Assembly: GCA_029204225.1 (NCBI GenBank)
Contig: CM055093.1
Location: 4,618,056-4,682,055 of the forward strand
Length of the DNA: 64,000 nt
Direction: 5' to 3'
DNA from: Diphasiastrum complanatum
Lineage: Eukaryota > Streptophyta > Lycopodiopsida > Lycopodiales > Lycopodiaceae
The stretch's first letter is position 1. Each line of letters starts with the position of its first letter. A model generated the notes under the pieces. That model made no database searches. It saw only the letters and a program-made list of their open reading frames with translations, and was not told the origin of the DNA. Shown here piece after piece: positions 23,347 through 36,100 of the stretch. Position numbers and translations under genes: made by a program.

Positions 23347-25000
23347 TTCCTTGAAATCGTCTTAAAACAATGCTAGGTAACTTAGTGTGATTTTGTAATA
23401 GAAATAAGTTTGTTTATTCGAGAAACTATCATACACTAATTTTACTAAAAAAGAAGCACAACTATGTTTTCTAAACTTTGACGGAAAGAATCAACATATA
23501 TATCTACACAATAAAATCTTTGAATCAATTCTTGGCAAGAATTATTTTTGTTGAGATTTGTTAGAGCCATGCTATGTTGAGATCTATTCTTTGAATAAAT
23601 TGCCTACTTATAAACAAGCCAAGGGGCTTATTTATAGTGGTTGAGGGTGGTCCAAGTTAGGGGTAGGTCTATGAGTTTTAACATATAGGTAGGAGGAAAG
23701 AATTGTTTTTTTTGAAGAAAGTTGAGAAAAAATGATTCACTTCAACTTTCATGTCTGTCTATATCAGCTCGCATTGACAAGCAAATGTTATATGGTATCT
23801 AATTATGACGGTTTTATGGAGTTTTCAAGAAAAAAAATTGTAGTGCTTTATTAAAAATAGGCACTTTTTGACAAGTTTTTTTTATTATATAATTTAGATA
23901 ATCCTCAAAAAAAAATCATGATTTTGGTCTAAAACTAGGACCACTAAAAGATACCAAAAAATGTTATTCTTTTCTAGTTCAAAGTCCCAAAACAAATGTC
24001 ATCGCGTTTGTAGTTATTAATTTTACATTATATTAACTAGTATAGTCTAGTATTTTCAGCCTAAGATATTGTTGTCGCACATATGAACATGCTCACGATA
24101 GGCAAAGCAAACCAGTGGGATGCTTCCATGCTATTCAGCGGAAAATTTAAAAAAAAAATTAAAATTTATTTCTATTTCTTAGTTTATGTGAGTTATGTTA
24201 TGTAGATTTCAAATATATGCAAGTTGATTGGGCCAAATGTTGGATTTGAAAATTGATTTGAAATTGAATTTTTTCATAGTAGCTAATAGTTGCATAAATG
24301 CATCTCCATAATGGCCTATGGGAGATTGTGATTCAATTGGCCTTTTCCTGATTAATAGTATGAATAGTTATATATAGGCCTCTGTTTGGAACAAAAATTC
24401 AAAAAAATATGTTGTCTTAAAAGGGAGTTTCTTTGATTTGTTATAATTATGGTGGTGGACTTGTCAGGGGAAGGAAAGAAGTCGAATATGGAATGTCGTT
24501 GTTGGAACACTCATCTTCTTCTCTAATTGCATCTTCCATAGTTGCTTGTGAAGTTGCATATTGCTCCCGATGTTTCAGTTCTCTTCGAATACTTTTGGGT
24601 AGCCTTGCGAGAAATCACAAAATGATTTCATGATCAGAAGTTAGTTCAGCATTGCAATCAAATCTCAGATATTTGATCCATTAGATATAATTTCATATCC
24701 CTTCTCTCTTTCTCATCTTGATCTTGTTGATAAGGTTGAACGAGTCTTCTAGAGACTTTTGTGGCTTAAATCTATTGATCAAAGCCACCTTTATCACTTT
24801 CTAGTTAGTACATTCTTGAGCAAATTGATTTAAAAAACAATTCTTGGGCATGTCCCATTAAAGACATGAAAGAGAGTTTAAGCTTCTCAAATGGTTTGCC
24901 ATCTGTGAAAAGTGTCACGAATGGTTTCGCGAACATATTCTTTTTCGTTTAGTTTTTTTTTGCGGAAGCCTTCAAGATCCTAGGCATGCGACTACAGATC
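23347..25000 (-). repeat. X region plus gag-like segment, copy 2
   Basis: From 'AATTCCTTGAAATCGTCTTA' onward this follows 20003-21640 base for base with rare changes (for example an extra GGT at about 23648 and an extra 36 bp near 24700). The boundary cuts RT exactly at the 'MKSDGTVG' codons, so X was joined to pol before or during duplication. The minus strand has weak gag-like reading (LARLPKSIRRELKHREQYAT, about 24610-24550). No intact frame. Confidence 0.7.
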
Positions 25001-25553
25001 ACAGAACAAAAATCATTCTAGCAATCAAGACAACGAAAAACAATGAGATGGAGAAGAGAGCAGTTGTATTATCAATTTTTGAGTTTTGAGTGAGATGATT
25101 AGTGTGTCGCTCGTTGGTGACACTTAGATCAATCGATGTGTTCTGGTCGTTGACAGACTTTCATGCACAACTTTTTCATATCTCTATCTTTTTCTATTCT
25201 TCTGTTTTGTCTCTTTTTTTGCTCTGTTTTTGTGTTGATCCAAAATTGTGTTGATATCTCCACTGTGTGGAGTTTACAAGATAGCTAAACAGAGAATTAC
25301 AATAGTAGTCAACGCTAATCAACCAGAGCTATTCTCTGTTATTGCTAACTCTTTTAGCTGAGCGTGAAGTACAAAACACCACGTCCGTTGAGATGTCAGC
25401 TGACAATGCAAATTGTTTTCTTTCGTTTTCTTTTCGTTTCGTTTCATTTCGTGTCTTTTGAGTTTCGAGGTATATTTGACTTTTGCAAATTGTTGGCCCT
25501 TCGACCTTCGCTTCGCTTCGTGACAAAGTTGCAGGAGTTCACAATTTCCGACA
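25000..25553 (-). repeat. LTR copy 2 of the tandem copia-like array
   Basis: Near-identical to 21640-22188, including a GAAGCGAAGCGAAGG block. Minus-strand start TGTCGGAAATTGTGAACTCC. Small changes only (for example 10 bases after 25324 differ from the 'ATTTAGTT' of copy 1). Confidence 0.7.
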
Positions 25554-26420
25554 CTCCCTCTTGAATCTTCCAATCATGTTTTCAGACTTTATGTACCCAA
25601 CTGATTGTTGCTCCACACGCTTGCATTACTATAGTGGTGCAGCTCGAATCCTTTTCCTTCGTTGTCCGCTTTGTAGGTTAATCCCATATTTTGGGTACCC
25701 TTCAGATATTGTAGGATTTGTTTTGCCATTTGCCAATGTGTCATGCCAAGATTGGAAGAGAATTGGCTTAAAGCATAGACATAGAAAGCCATTGGGTCTG
25801 GTACAAATTGTAAGGTACATTAGACTACTGATCAAGTTTTGGTAGGGTATACCTTCTATCTTTTGTTTTTCTTCCTCTATTTTCGGGCATTCTGCTTCGT
25901 CAATTTGGCTCCAGCTATCATTGGTGTGGCTTTTTCTTTGCAGTCCATCATTCGATACTGCTTCAGCACTTTTCTGGCGTACTCTGACTGATTTAGATGC
26001 ATTTTCCCTTTTATTCAATTTCTTCTGATCTCCAAACCAAGGCATTTTGTTGCTTCTCCCAGATCTGTGATTTCATATTTTTCAGAAATTTGATTCTTCG
26101 TGTCCTTGATTAGCATCAAGAAGTTTTCTATCATAAGAGAATCATCCACAAAAATAGTCAGAATCACAAAATCTCTTTCTACTCTCTTTATATAGACATT
26201 GTAGTCTGGTTGTGTAGGAGTGAAGTCTAGAGACTTCAGAAGACTGTCGAGCTTCTTGTACCAAGCTTGTGATGCCTACTTCAGACCATAAATGCATCTC
26301 TGCAACCGATAGACATATTGTCGATTGTCAGGGTCTTCAAATCCTTCAGGTTGTTTTATGAAGATTTCTTCCTCTAGATCTCCGTGGAGAAAGGCTGTCT
26401 TTACATCAATCTGGTGAATT
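25554..26420 (-). mobile_element. Copia pol fragment, array unit 2
   Basis: Minus strand: 'LISSLMYLTICTRPNGFLCL' (about 25840-25780), 'KLNKRENASKSVRVRQKSAE' (26030-25970), 'RLQRCIYGLKQAS' region (26300-26270) and 'KTAFLHGDLEEEIFIKQPEG' (26400-26340). Shifts and stops throughout. It ends abruptly at 26420, where 24 bp of LTR sequence is joined. Confidence 0.8.
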
Positions 26421-27376
26421 TGCAGGAGTTCACAATTTTCGACAATTCCTCTTTAACCTTGCAACCGTGTATGTTTAATCCAATTGTCTTTCTTTGCTTT
26501 GCTTCGTGAGCAGATCTCCTATCATGTCTTCAGACTTTATGTACCTAGTTGATTGTTGCTCCACACGCTTGCATTACTGTAGTGGTGCAGCTAGAATCCT
26601 TTTCCTTCGTTGTCTGCTTTGTAGGTTAATCCCGTATTTTGGGTACCCTTCAAATATTGTAGGATTTGTTTTGCCATTTGCCAATGTGTTATGCCAAGAT
26701 TGGAAGAGAATTGCCTTGAAGCATAGACATAGAAAGCCATTGGGTCTGGTACAAATTGTAAGGTACATTAGACTACCGATCAAGTTTTGGTAGGGTATAC
26801 CTTCTATCTTTTGTTTTTCTTCTTCTGTTTTCGGACAATCATGCTTCGTCAATCTGGCTCCAACTATCATTGGTGTGACTTTTTCTTTGCAGTCCATCAT
26901 TCGATACTGCTTCAGCACTTTTCTGGCGTACTCTGACTGATTCAGATGCATTTTTCCTTTTATTCAATTTTTCTGATCTCCAAACCAAAGCATTTTGTTG
27001 CTTCTCCCAGATCTGTGATTTCATATTTTTCAGAAATTTGACTCTTCGTGTCCTTGATTAGCATCAAGGAGTTTTCTATCATAAGATAATCATCCACGAT
27101 AATAGTCAGAATCACAAAATCTCTTTCTACTCTCTTTTTACAGACATTGTAGTTTGGTTGTGTTGGAGTGAAGTCTAGAGACTTCAGAAGACTGTCGAGC
27201 TTCTTGTACCAAGCTCGTGATGCCTGTTTCAGACCATAAATGCATCTCTGCAACCGATAGACATATTGTCGATTGTCAGGGTCTTCAAATCCTTCAGGTT
27301 GTTTTATGAAGATTTCTTCCTCTAGATCTCTGTGGAGAAAGGCTGTCTTTACATCAATCTGGTGAGTCCATGGTGC
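26421..27376 (-). mobile_element. LTR scrap plus third copia pol fragment
   Basis: 26421-26444 is an LTR end (TGCAGGAGTTCACAATTTTC, then GACA). From 26445 a third pol copy reads on the minus strand: 'YQNLIGSLMYLTICTRPNGF', 'MHLNQSEYARKVLKQYRMMD' (26951-26890), 'VERDFVILTIIVDDYLMIEN' (27130-27070; active site IVDD), 'RLQRCIYGLKQASRAWYKK' (27255-27200), 'DVKTAFLHRDLEEEIFIKQP' (27365-27300). It is cut at about 27370, where plus-strand gypsy sequence begins. Confidence 0.82.
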
Positions 27377-30300
27377 TGATACAGACCACCTGGATCGTTT
27401 GGAAAAAGTGTTTGAACATTGTCGCAAATACCAAATCTCCTTAAATCTAGAAAAGTGTCAAATTTGGAGCACTCATGGAGTTGTTCTTGGACATGTGATA
27501 TCAAGATATGACATTGCTACGGATTATTCCAAGATCAAAGTCATCGTCGAGTTACCACCGCCAGGAACGATTCAAGGAGTCTATGTTTTTATGGGTCATG
27601 CCATTTACAATCGAATATTCTTTTTGCGGACCTAGCAAGATCCATATACAAGTTGACTATTGTACCGATTTGGATAGTTAAAGCGTTGGCATCATTTGAA
27701 AAACTGAAGAAAGCTTTAGCTTCTGCACCAATACTACGAGCTCACACAATTGAGTTTTATGTTCACACTGATGCATCAAAATATACACTTGGATTAGTTT
27801 TGATGTAGCTAGGTGAATATAAGAAAGATAATCCCATCAAATTTGCAAGCAAATAACTTATAGATCCGGAGAAGAATTATTCGACAATAGAACGAGAAGC
27901 ATTGGCCATGGTGTTTTCTGTAAAGAAATTTCAACATTATCTACAAGCAACGCATTTTGCATTTTATATTGATCACCAGCCCTTACTTTATTTAGTGAAC
28001 AAGACATGTAATACGGGACATATTGCAAGATGGCTACTTCTATTGACCAAATTTGATTTTTGAGTTGTGGTTCGAAAAGACAAACAATATTATCTGGTCG
28101 ACCATGTATCTAGAATCGAATTAGCACAAATTAATACTGAAGAGGACGATGAACTACCAGATGCTGCATTGTTCTATGTTGAAACAATACCCGAGTGGGC
28201 AGCCGATATTGTTGAATATCTTATGCTTGGCCAACCCCATGACTCCTTGACAAAAGTACAAAAGAGACAATTGATTGATAAGGCACAATCTTATCAATTG
28301 ATTGCGGGCCAATTATATCGCCGATGAATGTATGATATTTTATGAAAATGTATTTTGTTGCATGAAGTACCTGAACCTATCATGTTTTCCCATGATGGCA
28401 TGGGCGGAGGACATTTTTTCACAGATATCACTGTTCGCAAACTTTTGCAATCATGATGTTAGTAGCCTACACTTTATAAAGATACAGAAAAGTATATTCG
28501 GTCATGTGATGTTTGCCAACGAGCACGACATCCTACAAAGCAGAATTATGAACCTTTACATCCAATTTTATCGCAGGCACCGTTTGAAAAATGAAGCCTT
28601 GACATGTTGGTCCTATTCATCCTGCGGCCAGAGGATCTCAAGCCGGATACATCATCGTTGCAATTGATTATATGACCAATTGGGTTGAAGCGAAAGTAGT
28701 TCGAATTGCAGATGCAAAATCAACGGCTAAGTTCTTCTATGAAAATGTCATTACTAGATTTGGATGTCCTATCGAGATCATAAGCGATCACGGAACACAC
28801 TTTGTGAATGAAACGATAAAGTGTTTATTAGAAGACTTTTTCGTTATTCATCGGTTTAGTACTTCGTATTATCCGAGAGGTAATGGTCAAGCTGAATCTT
28901 CCAATAAGATTCTCTGCAACATTATGACAAAAACAATGGAAGCAAGTCGTTCTGATTGGGAACATAAGCTTCACGCAGCGTTATGGACATTCAGAACTGT
29001 TTACAATGGTAGTCCGAATCAAACACCATTTCAACTTATCTATGGACAAGATGTAGTTACACGTCATAGCACTAGGCAACCATCGTTAGCTGCGCCACCA
29101 CTGCCCGCTGCTACTCGCTCTGCACTACCCATTCCCCCATCCTCTGATGCTTGCCTTGCCTTCGCTTCCTCACAAGGTCAGTCTGTAACCATTGGAGCCA
29201 CCATTCCAATCACAGCTGCCCAGGCCGTCTCACCTAGTCACACTCGACCAATTTCGTCGGATACTCAAAACTTGATGGATACGTTCGATGATTTCGACTC
29301 CTTGGACGCGGATGAACTTTTTGTCATGCCCAAAAGTCCAGGACCCTTTGATCCCCAATCACCCGGAAAAGAATTTGAACAAGTTCATGCAAGTGATATT
29401 ATTTTTGATACCACATTTTAGCCATATCACCAAGACCAGGCACCAGACATACTCAGGGTCGACCATGCAGTTATATCTCTGGAGCAATTCGACGCCACAG
29501 TGCCCGAAAATTATGAAGGAGTAGATATCTTTGAAGAAGAAGAACTGAGAAGACATCAATGCCAAACAAGAATAGTCCCTGCAAGTGCTGCTTCTGCTAT
29601 TGCTACTACCGCAATGTACATGGATTCTGGTGATTTATTGGGTTTAGTCTCTAACCCTACGTGATCCAGACCATGTTGGACGAGAAGAAGGGTATGGAAA
29701 CACACATATCTAAACTAGGTTCAGAAAATACCTTGATAAGTCAAAAAGTGATACAATTGAATCGGGAGCTCAAGAATGCCAAACAACATGAGGCAAAGTC
29801 GAAGCCGCCCTGAAGAACGCACAACGAACTGCTTAGCGCCTTGAAGGATACGTGGCGACTTTTCAGAATTCCTTGACAACAGCACAAGACCAAGTGGACA
29901 AAGCCGTCCAAGATGCTAAACAACAGGTGTTGCTGTTGGCTAGTGGTCAATTGAATATGGCTACCCAAGATCGAGAAAGACTCCAAGGAAAATTGGTTGC
30001 GACTACCCTTGAGAGAGATACCTACCTGCAAACACAGATTCCAGATCGTCTTGTTTCATCTACGAAGATTAGCTATTTGTTCAAGAAAGTGGAAAAATGT
30101 TGACATACTTTCATGGTAGGTTCGATAGATTTAAATATAAATGCTGAGTTGGCTAAGGCAAAAACAATTATACACGATTATGAGAAGGCAACTTCTCAGG
30201 TGTTGGAAGCAGGTTATACCATGGTTCTCGGCTCAACAACAAGAATAAGAAGAATTGGATACAAGATTGGACGGGGCAGATTTTGCAAATATACTAGACG

Positions 30301-31163
30301 TTCAGGCCACAGAAGAAGGTCCATCAATTTCAAGGGCCGTGCCGCTGTTTCAAAAACCAATCACCATCAAGGACCAAATTCAGGCGTTTCTACAACAACA
30401 TCCACATGAGTCCTCGAGGGGTGGATGGGTGATAAAATTCAAGACCTCTTAGATAGAGGAGGGCAAGGAATTGGACAAGCTACCAACATTGGGAGAGCAA
30501 CCGGCTTGGAGAACAACTATATTTGAGAAAATTCCGGATTTCATCAGGAGCTATGTTGCCAACCCTCACCAATTGTGGGTAGATTCGTGCTATTTGCCGA
30601 TGCCAAGAAGAAATAAATGGAAAGATTTGGGGATTCCATTGGACCAAGTCACAATCCATACTCCAAATTGGCCCATAATCCACTAAGTTTATAATTGGCA
30701 CATATCAGTAGATTTTCATTGTGCTTTACAATTTTATGTGACAGAGTATAGACATTCGCCAGATCCGACCGTTAGGCAATCTTTTTGCAAATGATTTGAC
30801 GATGTTTGGCGTTCGTAGTAACACGTTGGGATGATTGCCTTCGTCAATTGGCTTTCAATCCAAATCTTCCGATGGCGTCCGACAATGTTCAAGATCAATT
30901 GCCACTTGCTAGATTATACTATCGTGCTGCGATGCTGGGCGGAATGTGGGAATCTAGATTTATGGCATGGACCACTTCGAAATGGATTGCCGGGACAAAT
31001 AATTGCTTCTTATCGCACAAGAAAGATTTCAACACGACACGCCTAAAATTCATGAGAAGGTGCAGTCCCACCTGATCAAGGAACGACGTGAGGCTAATCA
31101 GAGCCCAAAGTAACAAATCTCGCGATGTGTCATGAGAACGCCACCAGTTTTGGTGGGGGATAC
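27376..31163 (+). mobile_element. Ty3/gypsy 3' half: RT end, RNase H, integrase and an extra 3' ORF
   Basis: RT end: 'DHLDRLEKVFEHCRKYQISL', 'NLEKCQIWSTHGVVLGHVIS' (27380-27510). RNase H: 'FEKLKKALASAPILRAHTIE', 'FYVHTDASKYTLGLVL', 'EKNYSTIEREALAMVFSVKK', 'DHQPLLYLVNK' (27700-28010). Integrase zinc region: CDVCQRARHPTKQNYEPLHP (about 28508-28565, frame-shifted). Integrase core: 'DYMTNWVEAKVV' (28668), 'IEIISDHGTHFVNETIK' (28775), 'YYPRGNGQAESSNKIL' (28870), which supplies all three acidic residues. Then 2 kb of extra coding-like sequence: a Pro/Ala/Ser-rich linker (29090-29230), acidic 'TFDDFDSLDADELFVMPKSP', coiled-coil-like 'ISKLGSENTLISQKVIQLNR' (29715-29760), and 'WVDSCYLPMPRRNKWKDLGI' (30575-30635). 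It ends in a polypurine tract (TTTTGGTGGGGGA, 31149-31161). The 5' half is missing. Confidence 0.88.
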
Positions 31164-31460
31164 TGTTGGAAAATGAGAATTGATAAAAAGTGAGAAAATA
31201 TTTTTTGGCGACAATTATCGATAGATGAGGGGGAAATATAGAGGAGTATGTACAAAGAGATGGAGAAAATCAAAAGAGAAAATAAAAAAGAGAACAAGAA
31301 AGGAACGGTGAAAAACAAGAAAATAAAACGAGTCATTGAATATTTTTTGTTGGACTTCTTCTTTTTTTCTTTTTCTTTTCATTTTCATTTTTATTTTTTT
31401 TTGTTTTGTTTTGTTTTTTTTTGGTTTTTTTATTTGAAGAGAGGGTTGAGTTGGTTTGAG
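31164..31460 (+). repeat. LTR start of the gypsy element (right border uncertain)
   Basis: TGTTGGAAAATGAG begins right after the polypurine tract; the same PPT/TGTTGG layout is at 38108-38133. Contains an A-rich stretch and a T-rich tract (31340-31440). No second LTR is available to fix the end. Confidence 0.6.
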
Positions 31461-31464
31461 ATGC

Positions 31465-32095
31465 TTACTCTTCTTGTCTTCGACATCTCGAATTTGTCAG
31501 TGGATCGTAGCTACCGTTCCCACAATGAGCTGTGCACTAAGGATTGCGAGCAAATTGGGCTGAACGCCGGGTGTATATTGCCCATGAATCTCGTCGTATA
31601 CCATCGTTTTAACCTTGCTATATTGACGAAAGATGTTGCGGATAGGCGATGGTAGGTTTTGTATAGAGGAATCTGATCCTCGATTGCCGTTGATTTGAAG
31701 CTCTTGTTCTTAAAACAATACTTGCAGAAGCATATGTTTTATCTAGTATCCACTTTCGGGGCAGTAAGAAGGGTTTCCACATTATAGTAGGCTTCAAGGA
31801 CGATAGGATTTGGAGAATTAGTCGCGTCAGTCAAGAACCAGTTGAGGGCCCTGGTGAAGTCGACCGTACCATGTTCTAGTTTTATTAATGGCCAATCGCA
31901 GGCCCCGACACTAGGAGGCTTCAAAGTCGACCACACTATTGAGCATATGATGGTATGTTGGATCTGTCTTTATTGTCGCTGGAGCCATAAATATTCTTTG
32001 ACGAGCTCCGGGCTGCGCATGAGCACCGCCTTTCGCCATTCTGGTTAAGGATGCAAAAGGGCAATCAGGTTGGCCAGTGTTAGCTTAAGAAGGTC
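31465..32095 (-). pseudogene. Minus-strand coding relic of unknown family
   Basis: The minus strand reads protein-like 'WRKAVLMRSPELVKEYL' (about 32040-31985), then 'MWSTLKPPSVGACDWPLIKL', 'EHGTVDFTRALNWFLTDATN' and 'PIVLEAYYNVETLLTAP' (31936-31745), with stops between blocks. Not recognised. Its position beside the LTR suggests a gag or accessory ORF of a retroelement. Confidence 0.4.
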
Positions 32096-32223
32096 CTCGA
32101 CCTTGAGGTAGTTATACTTGATTTAAATTCTATTTTTTGTGCTTTTAAATTAGATATTTATTTTAATATCCTTAAACTTTAAGTCTAGAGTTTACAGAAT
32201 TAAAATGGGGACCGTTCATTCGT

Positions 32224-32690
32224 GTTTGGTGCGTGGCTATTCAATTGGCTAGGTACTACTTGCAAACGGACGATTTACATTCAGGTTTGTAGATTGTTGT
32301 AGATTCAGATTCATTTTTGGTGCACGACTATTCACTTGGCTAGGTGCTATTGATGGATTTACAATAATCATTGTGTACACGATAATTATGGATTCATCTT
32401 TGGTGCATGGCTATTCACTTGGCTAGGTGCTATTGCTAAATCTATAACTATCGTGGATGATTGTTGCATGATTAATCTCAAGTTTGTGGTTATTTTATAT
32501 TCATTTTTAGTGCACGATTATTCACTCGGCATGGTGTTATTGATGGATTTACAATAATCATTTTTGTACACGATAATTATGGATTCATCTTTGGTGCCCG
32601 ACTATTCAGTTGGCTAGGTGCTATTGATGAATTTATAACCATCATGGTTGTTTGTTGCATGATTAGTCTCAAGTTTGTGCGAGCGTCAGG
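32224..32690. repeat. Tandem repeat, five copies (about 83-108 bp), higher-order pairs
   Basis: The core 'GGTGCACGACTATTCACTTG', then GCTAGGTGCTATT, begins at about 32227, 32317, 32400, 32508 and 32591. Copies 2+3 and 4+5 form two longer units of about 191 bp that each contain ACACGATAATTATGGATTCA and a TTGTTGCATGATTA block. Divergence between copies is moderate. Confidence 0.8.
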
Positions 32691-32806
32691 AACTCCAAAT
32701 GTACTCTATCAGTGGGAATTCCAAATGATACAATTGTTTGGAAAGATAAAGTGGGATCTGGTACATTCAGATCCTGTTTTAAAATAGAGTCGGGATATTC
32801 TTTTTT

Positions 32807-33172
32807 TTGAGCACTTTTGGTCCATTTTCCTTTTATATGGAGATCTACTTGGAAATCTTCTAGAAGTCAAAATTCGCCTACTTCAGCTTATTCCACACAT
32901 GTGAGCTGTCTTCTATGCATGCGATATGACACCTAACCAAAGGATGTGGCTCATGCAATCAATAGATTGATGTCATGTGTCATATGTCTAGAAAACTAGT
33001 TTTTGGCCTTTTTAGCCGCTAGAACTTGAATCAAATCATATGTACAACCTATATGATTATGGTACATGACAAGTACACTATTTTCACATGTGGGAACAGG
33101 CTCCACACATGTGTAAATATCCTATATACATGATTTTTGGCCTCTACCAAGCTTATTTTTGCATTTTTCACA
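32807..33172 (-). repeat. 3' LTR (truncated) of a minus-strand gag-only element
   Basis: Ends ...TTTTTCACA at 33172, next to CTCCTAAAAAATGTAGC (polypurine tract on the minus strand). 32807-32905 matches 36806-36904 with a single mismatch noticed. The other LTR half is lost at 32807, where tandem repeats begin. Confidence 0.75.
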
Positions 33173-36100
33173 CTCCTAAAAAATGTAGCTTGGTAAATCT
33201 AGCTTGATGGAAAATATGATGATCTTGAACTTGACTCCATGGGCTAAATTGGTCTTTGCTGGTTCAAAAGGTGTGAAGATCATCCAATAAGCTTGATGTT
33301 GATCTGAAATCACCATGTCCATGATAGTGCTTCTTTGATGTTGACATCTTTGATGAGCTTAAGAGCTTTGCACCATCCTAGCACCTCCAAAATTGATTCC
33401 TTCCAATTTTCATGTAGATGCTTGACCTTGAGGCTTGCTCCTTCTTCATGTGCATGATCCTCCATGAGAAAATAAATATTTCTTCTTGATTTATTAGGAT
33501 CACAAAGATCTAACATCATGTTACCACGATCTAGAGAATTAGACTCATCCAAATTGGCAAGACTATGCATGCTATAATAACAAAGTGTTTGCATCATATC
33601 TTCATGCTTGTTTACCATGCTGATCTCAGATCCAATGAGGTTAAATACTTCATTATGGAGATAAGTGTCTTTAGAAGATGATTCAGTTACTCTCATAAAG
33701 AGTTTACAACTTGCCTTTAAGATTGAAAACATACAATTTTCATCTTCATGAATGAACACATCATTCATGATCTTATTGAAACTAAAACATCCTATATTAG
33801 GAAGATATTTCCATTTCCTTGACTTCATAACTAATGTAAGCTTACAAGGAAAACGTATTTTGCTATCTTTTAAGACATCACACTCAACTAGTATTGCCTT
33901 AATTCACCTTTGAGATACAAAAATTTCTTCAAAGCAAAATGGTTCTTCATAAGTTGACATGATAGTATAAATGAAACTATTTTCATTTTGTGACTGTTGC
34001 TCCTTATTCTTGATTGATTTCTCTTGGATCATAACAATAAGTTTGAACTTATCTAAAGTTCCAAGCAAAATACTTTCCAAGGACATAAAGTAAATCCAAG
34101 TTACTTTCATGAAAGTGACATCCATCTTTGCATCTTGAACCAAACAATGCACTTCCAAATGAAAAATTTTAAAAGATTTGACATGTGTTGTGATGGACTC
34201 TTGAAGACAAATCTTGCAAGTCCTTGTGAGACTCCAAGCCTCATTCACCTTTCCACAAAGGAAACACCTTTCCTTGGACTTGTCCTTCTTGTATTTGCAT
34301 TTCAAACTTGAAGCTCCATCCTTTACCTCGCCCCCCTTGCTTTGATTCTCCTTGGATGGATTGGTCTTCTTTTTGTAGCATCTTAAAAAAATATATCCTC
34401 CTTTGCCACAAAGGTTGCACTTAGGATCCTTTCTTTCCTTCAATAGGATGCCACCTATTGATGCCATGTGAATAAAAACTTGTGATATGATTCTACAAAT
34501 GTAATTTGTGACTTTCAAGAGACTGGATTTGAACATCTTCAATAATCTAGAATGATTTACAAAAGATCTAGCTCACAAACCTAAGAATCAATCTTCACAC
34601 TAATGACTAGTCACTTGGAAACTTTGCTTTGATCACTAAGAAAAAAGCACACAATCTTTGAATCAAATCACAAAAGAAATCAGATCCAATCTCCTATTGG
34701 ACTCATCAAATACCAATGACTCTTTTTTTTGAAAGTTGAAATGGATATGAAAAGGTTTGACACCTAGATTTTCCTTTTCACTTGACTAGTTCTCTCAACA
34801 CTTGAGATTCTTGAACAAAAGATGAGTTTTGTTTCAAACACATGATTTTCAAACTTAATCACTTCTTCTGGACTCACTTTTGACCCAAATAATCTCACTC
34901 TTGAGATTTAGAATGAATTTGATTTGATTTGAAAACAAACTATACCACCAATTTTTTACAAAGCTTAAAAATTCAGACAACTAGAGATTCACAAAGATCT
35001 CAACTATGCATGAATACTGTTCGAGTTTGCTTCTCGTTCATTTCTTGTTATTGATAAATTCTCTAGAAGAACTATGGTGTATTTCATAAAGAAGAAATCA
35101 GAGGCATTCAACTGTTTCAGAATCTTCAAGGAGCGTGCATAAAAGGAGACTGGAAGGACAATCAAGACCCTAAGGTCAGATGACGGTGGAGAATATATCT
35201 CTGTCGAGTTCAAGGAGTACTGCCAAAGCCAAGGCATTGATCTCAGTCTAGACATCCAATGGGATCACAAATTGACCCTCACACTCTCACAAAGAAAGTT
35301 GAATAGAACTAATTTGAGTTTCATAAATACTATGTCAATTTTTGCTCAACAAATTGAATTCAATCACTCCTATTGGATTTCACCAATTACTCTACCTTTT
35401 AAGACTTGGAATGAAATTCGAAATCAAAAGTTGTGATTTTTCTCACTAATATATTGTGCTTCAAAGAGCTATTGCCACTTAGAAAGATTTGATCACCTAG
35501 GAAGAGACAAATTCTCCACCAATAACAATACAAAATGAGCTTCTAGATCTTGCCCTATACAAAGGAAGGAACTATTAGAAAATTGGATCTCTCTCTACAC
35601 ATTTGTCATAGACACCTTAATGACTCTTTTCAAACCTTAGAATCACTCAAAAAAATTGAGTAGGGTTGAAAAATGTGACTTGGATCTCAATTTTTTTCTA
35701 GAACTCTCAATTGAAGCCAATCTATGTCAAATTCTACAAAAGATTTGCACAGATGCTCTATATGCACTAGAAACTCTCAAAAGTTTCACTTGGAGGACAG
35801 ATCCAAAGATGTTTTCTGGCAAATTGATGCTTCTAAACTTGACCCTATCACTCTTGAACAAATCTAGAGTGATGGTACAATGGATTTCAACTTCTCACCT
35901 TGCATATCACTCCTTAATCTATGATTTTTAGCAAAATTTCTCTTAACTTCAACATACACTCAAAAAATCAGAGAAGATCAATTAATGCACCTATTTCAAG
36001 CTTCAATTTTAATTTTTTGGCTGATCTAATCCAAGAACTAAACAAAGGATTAGATTCACTATAGAAAATGTTTGATTTTGCACTAAAAATCACTCAAATT

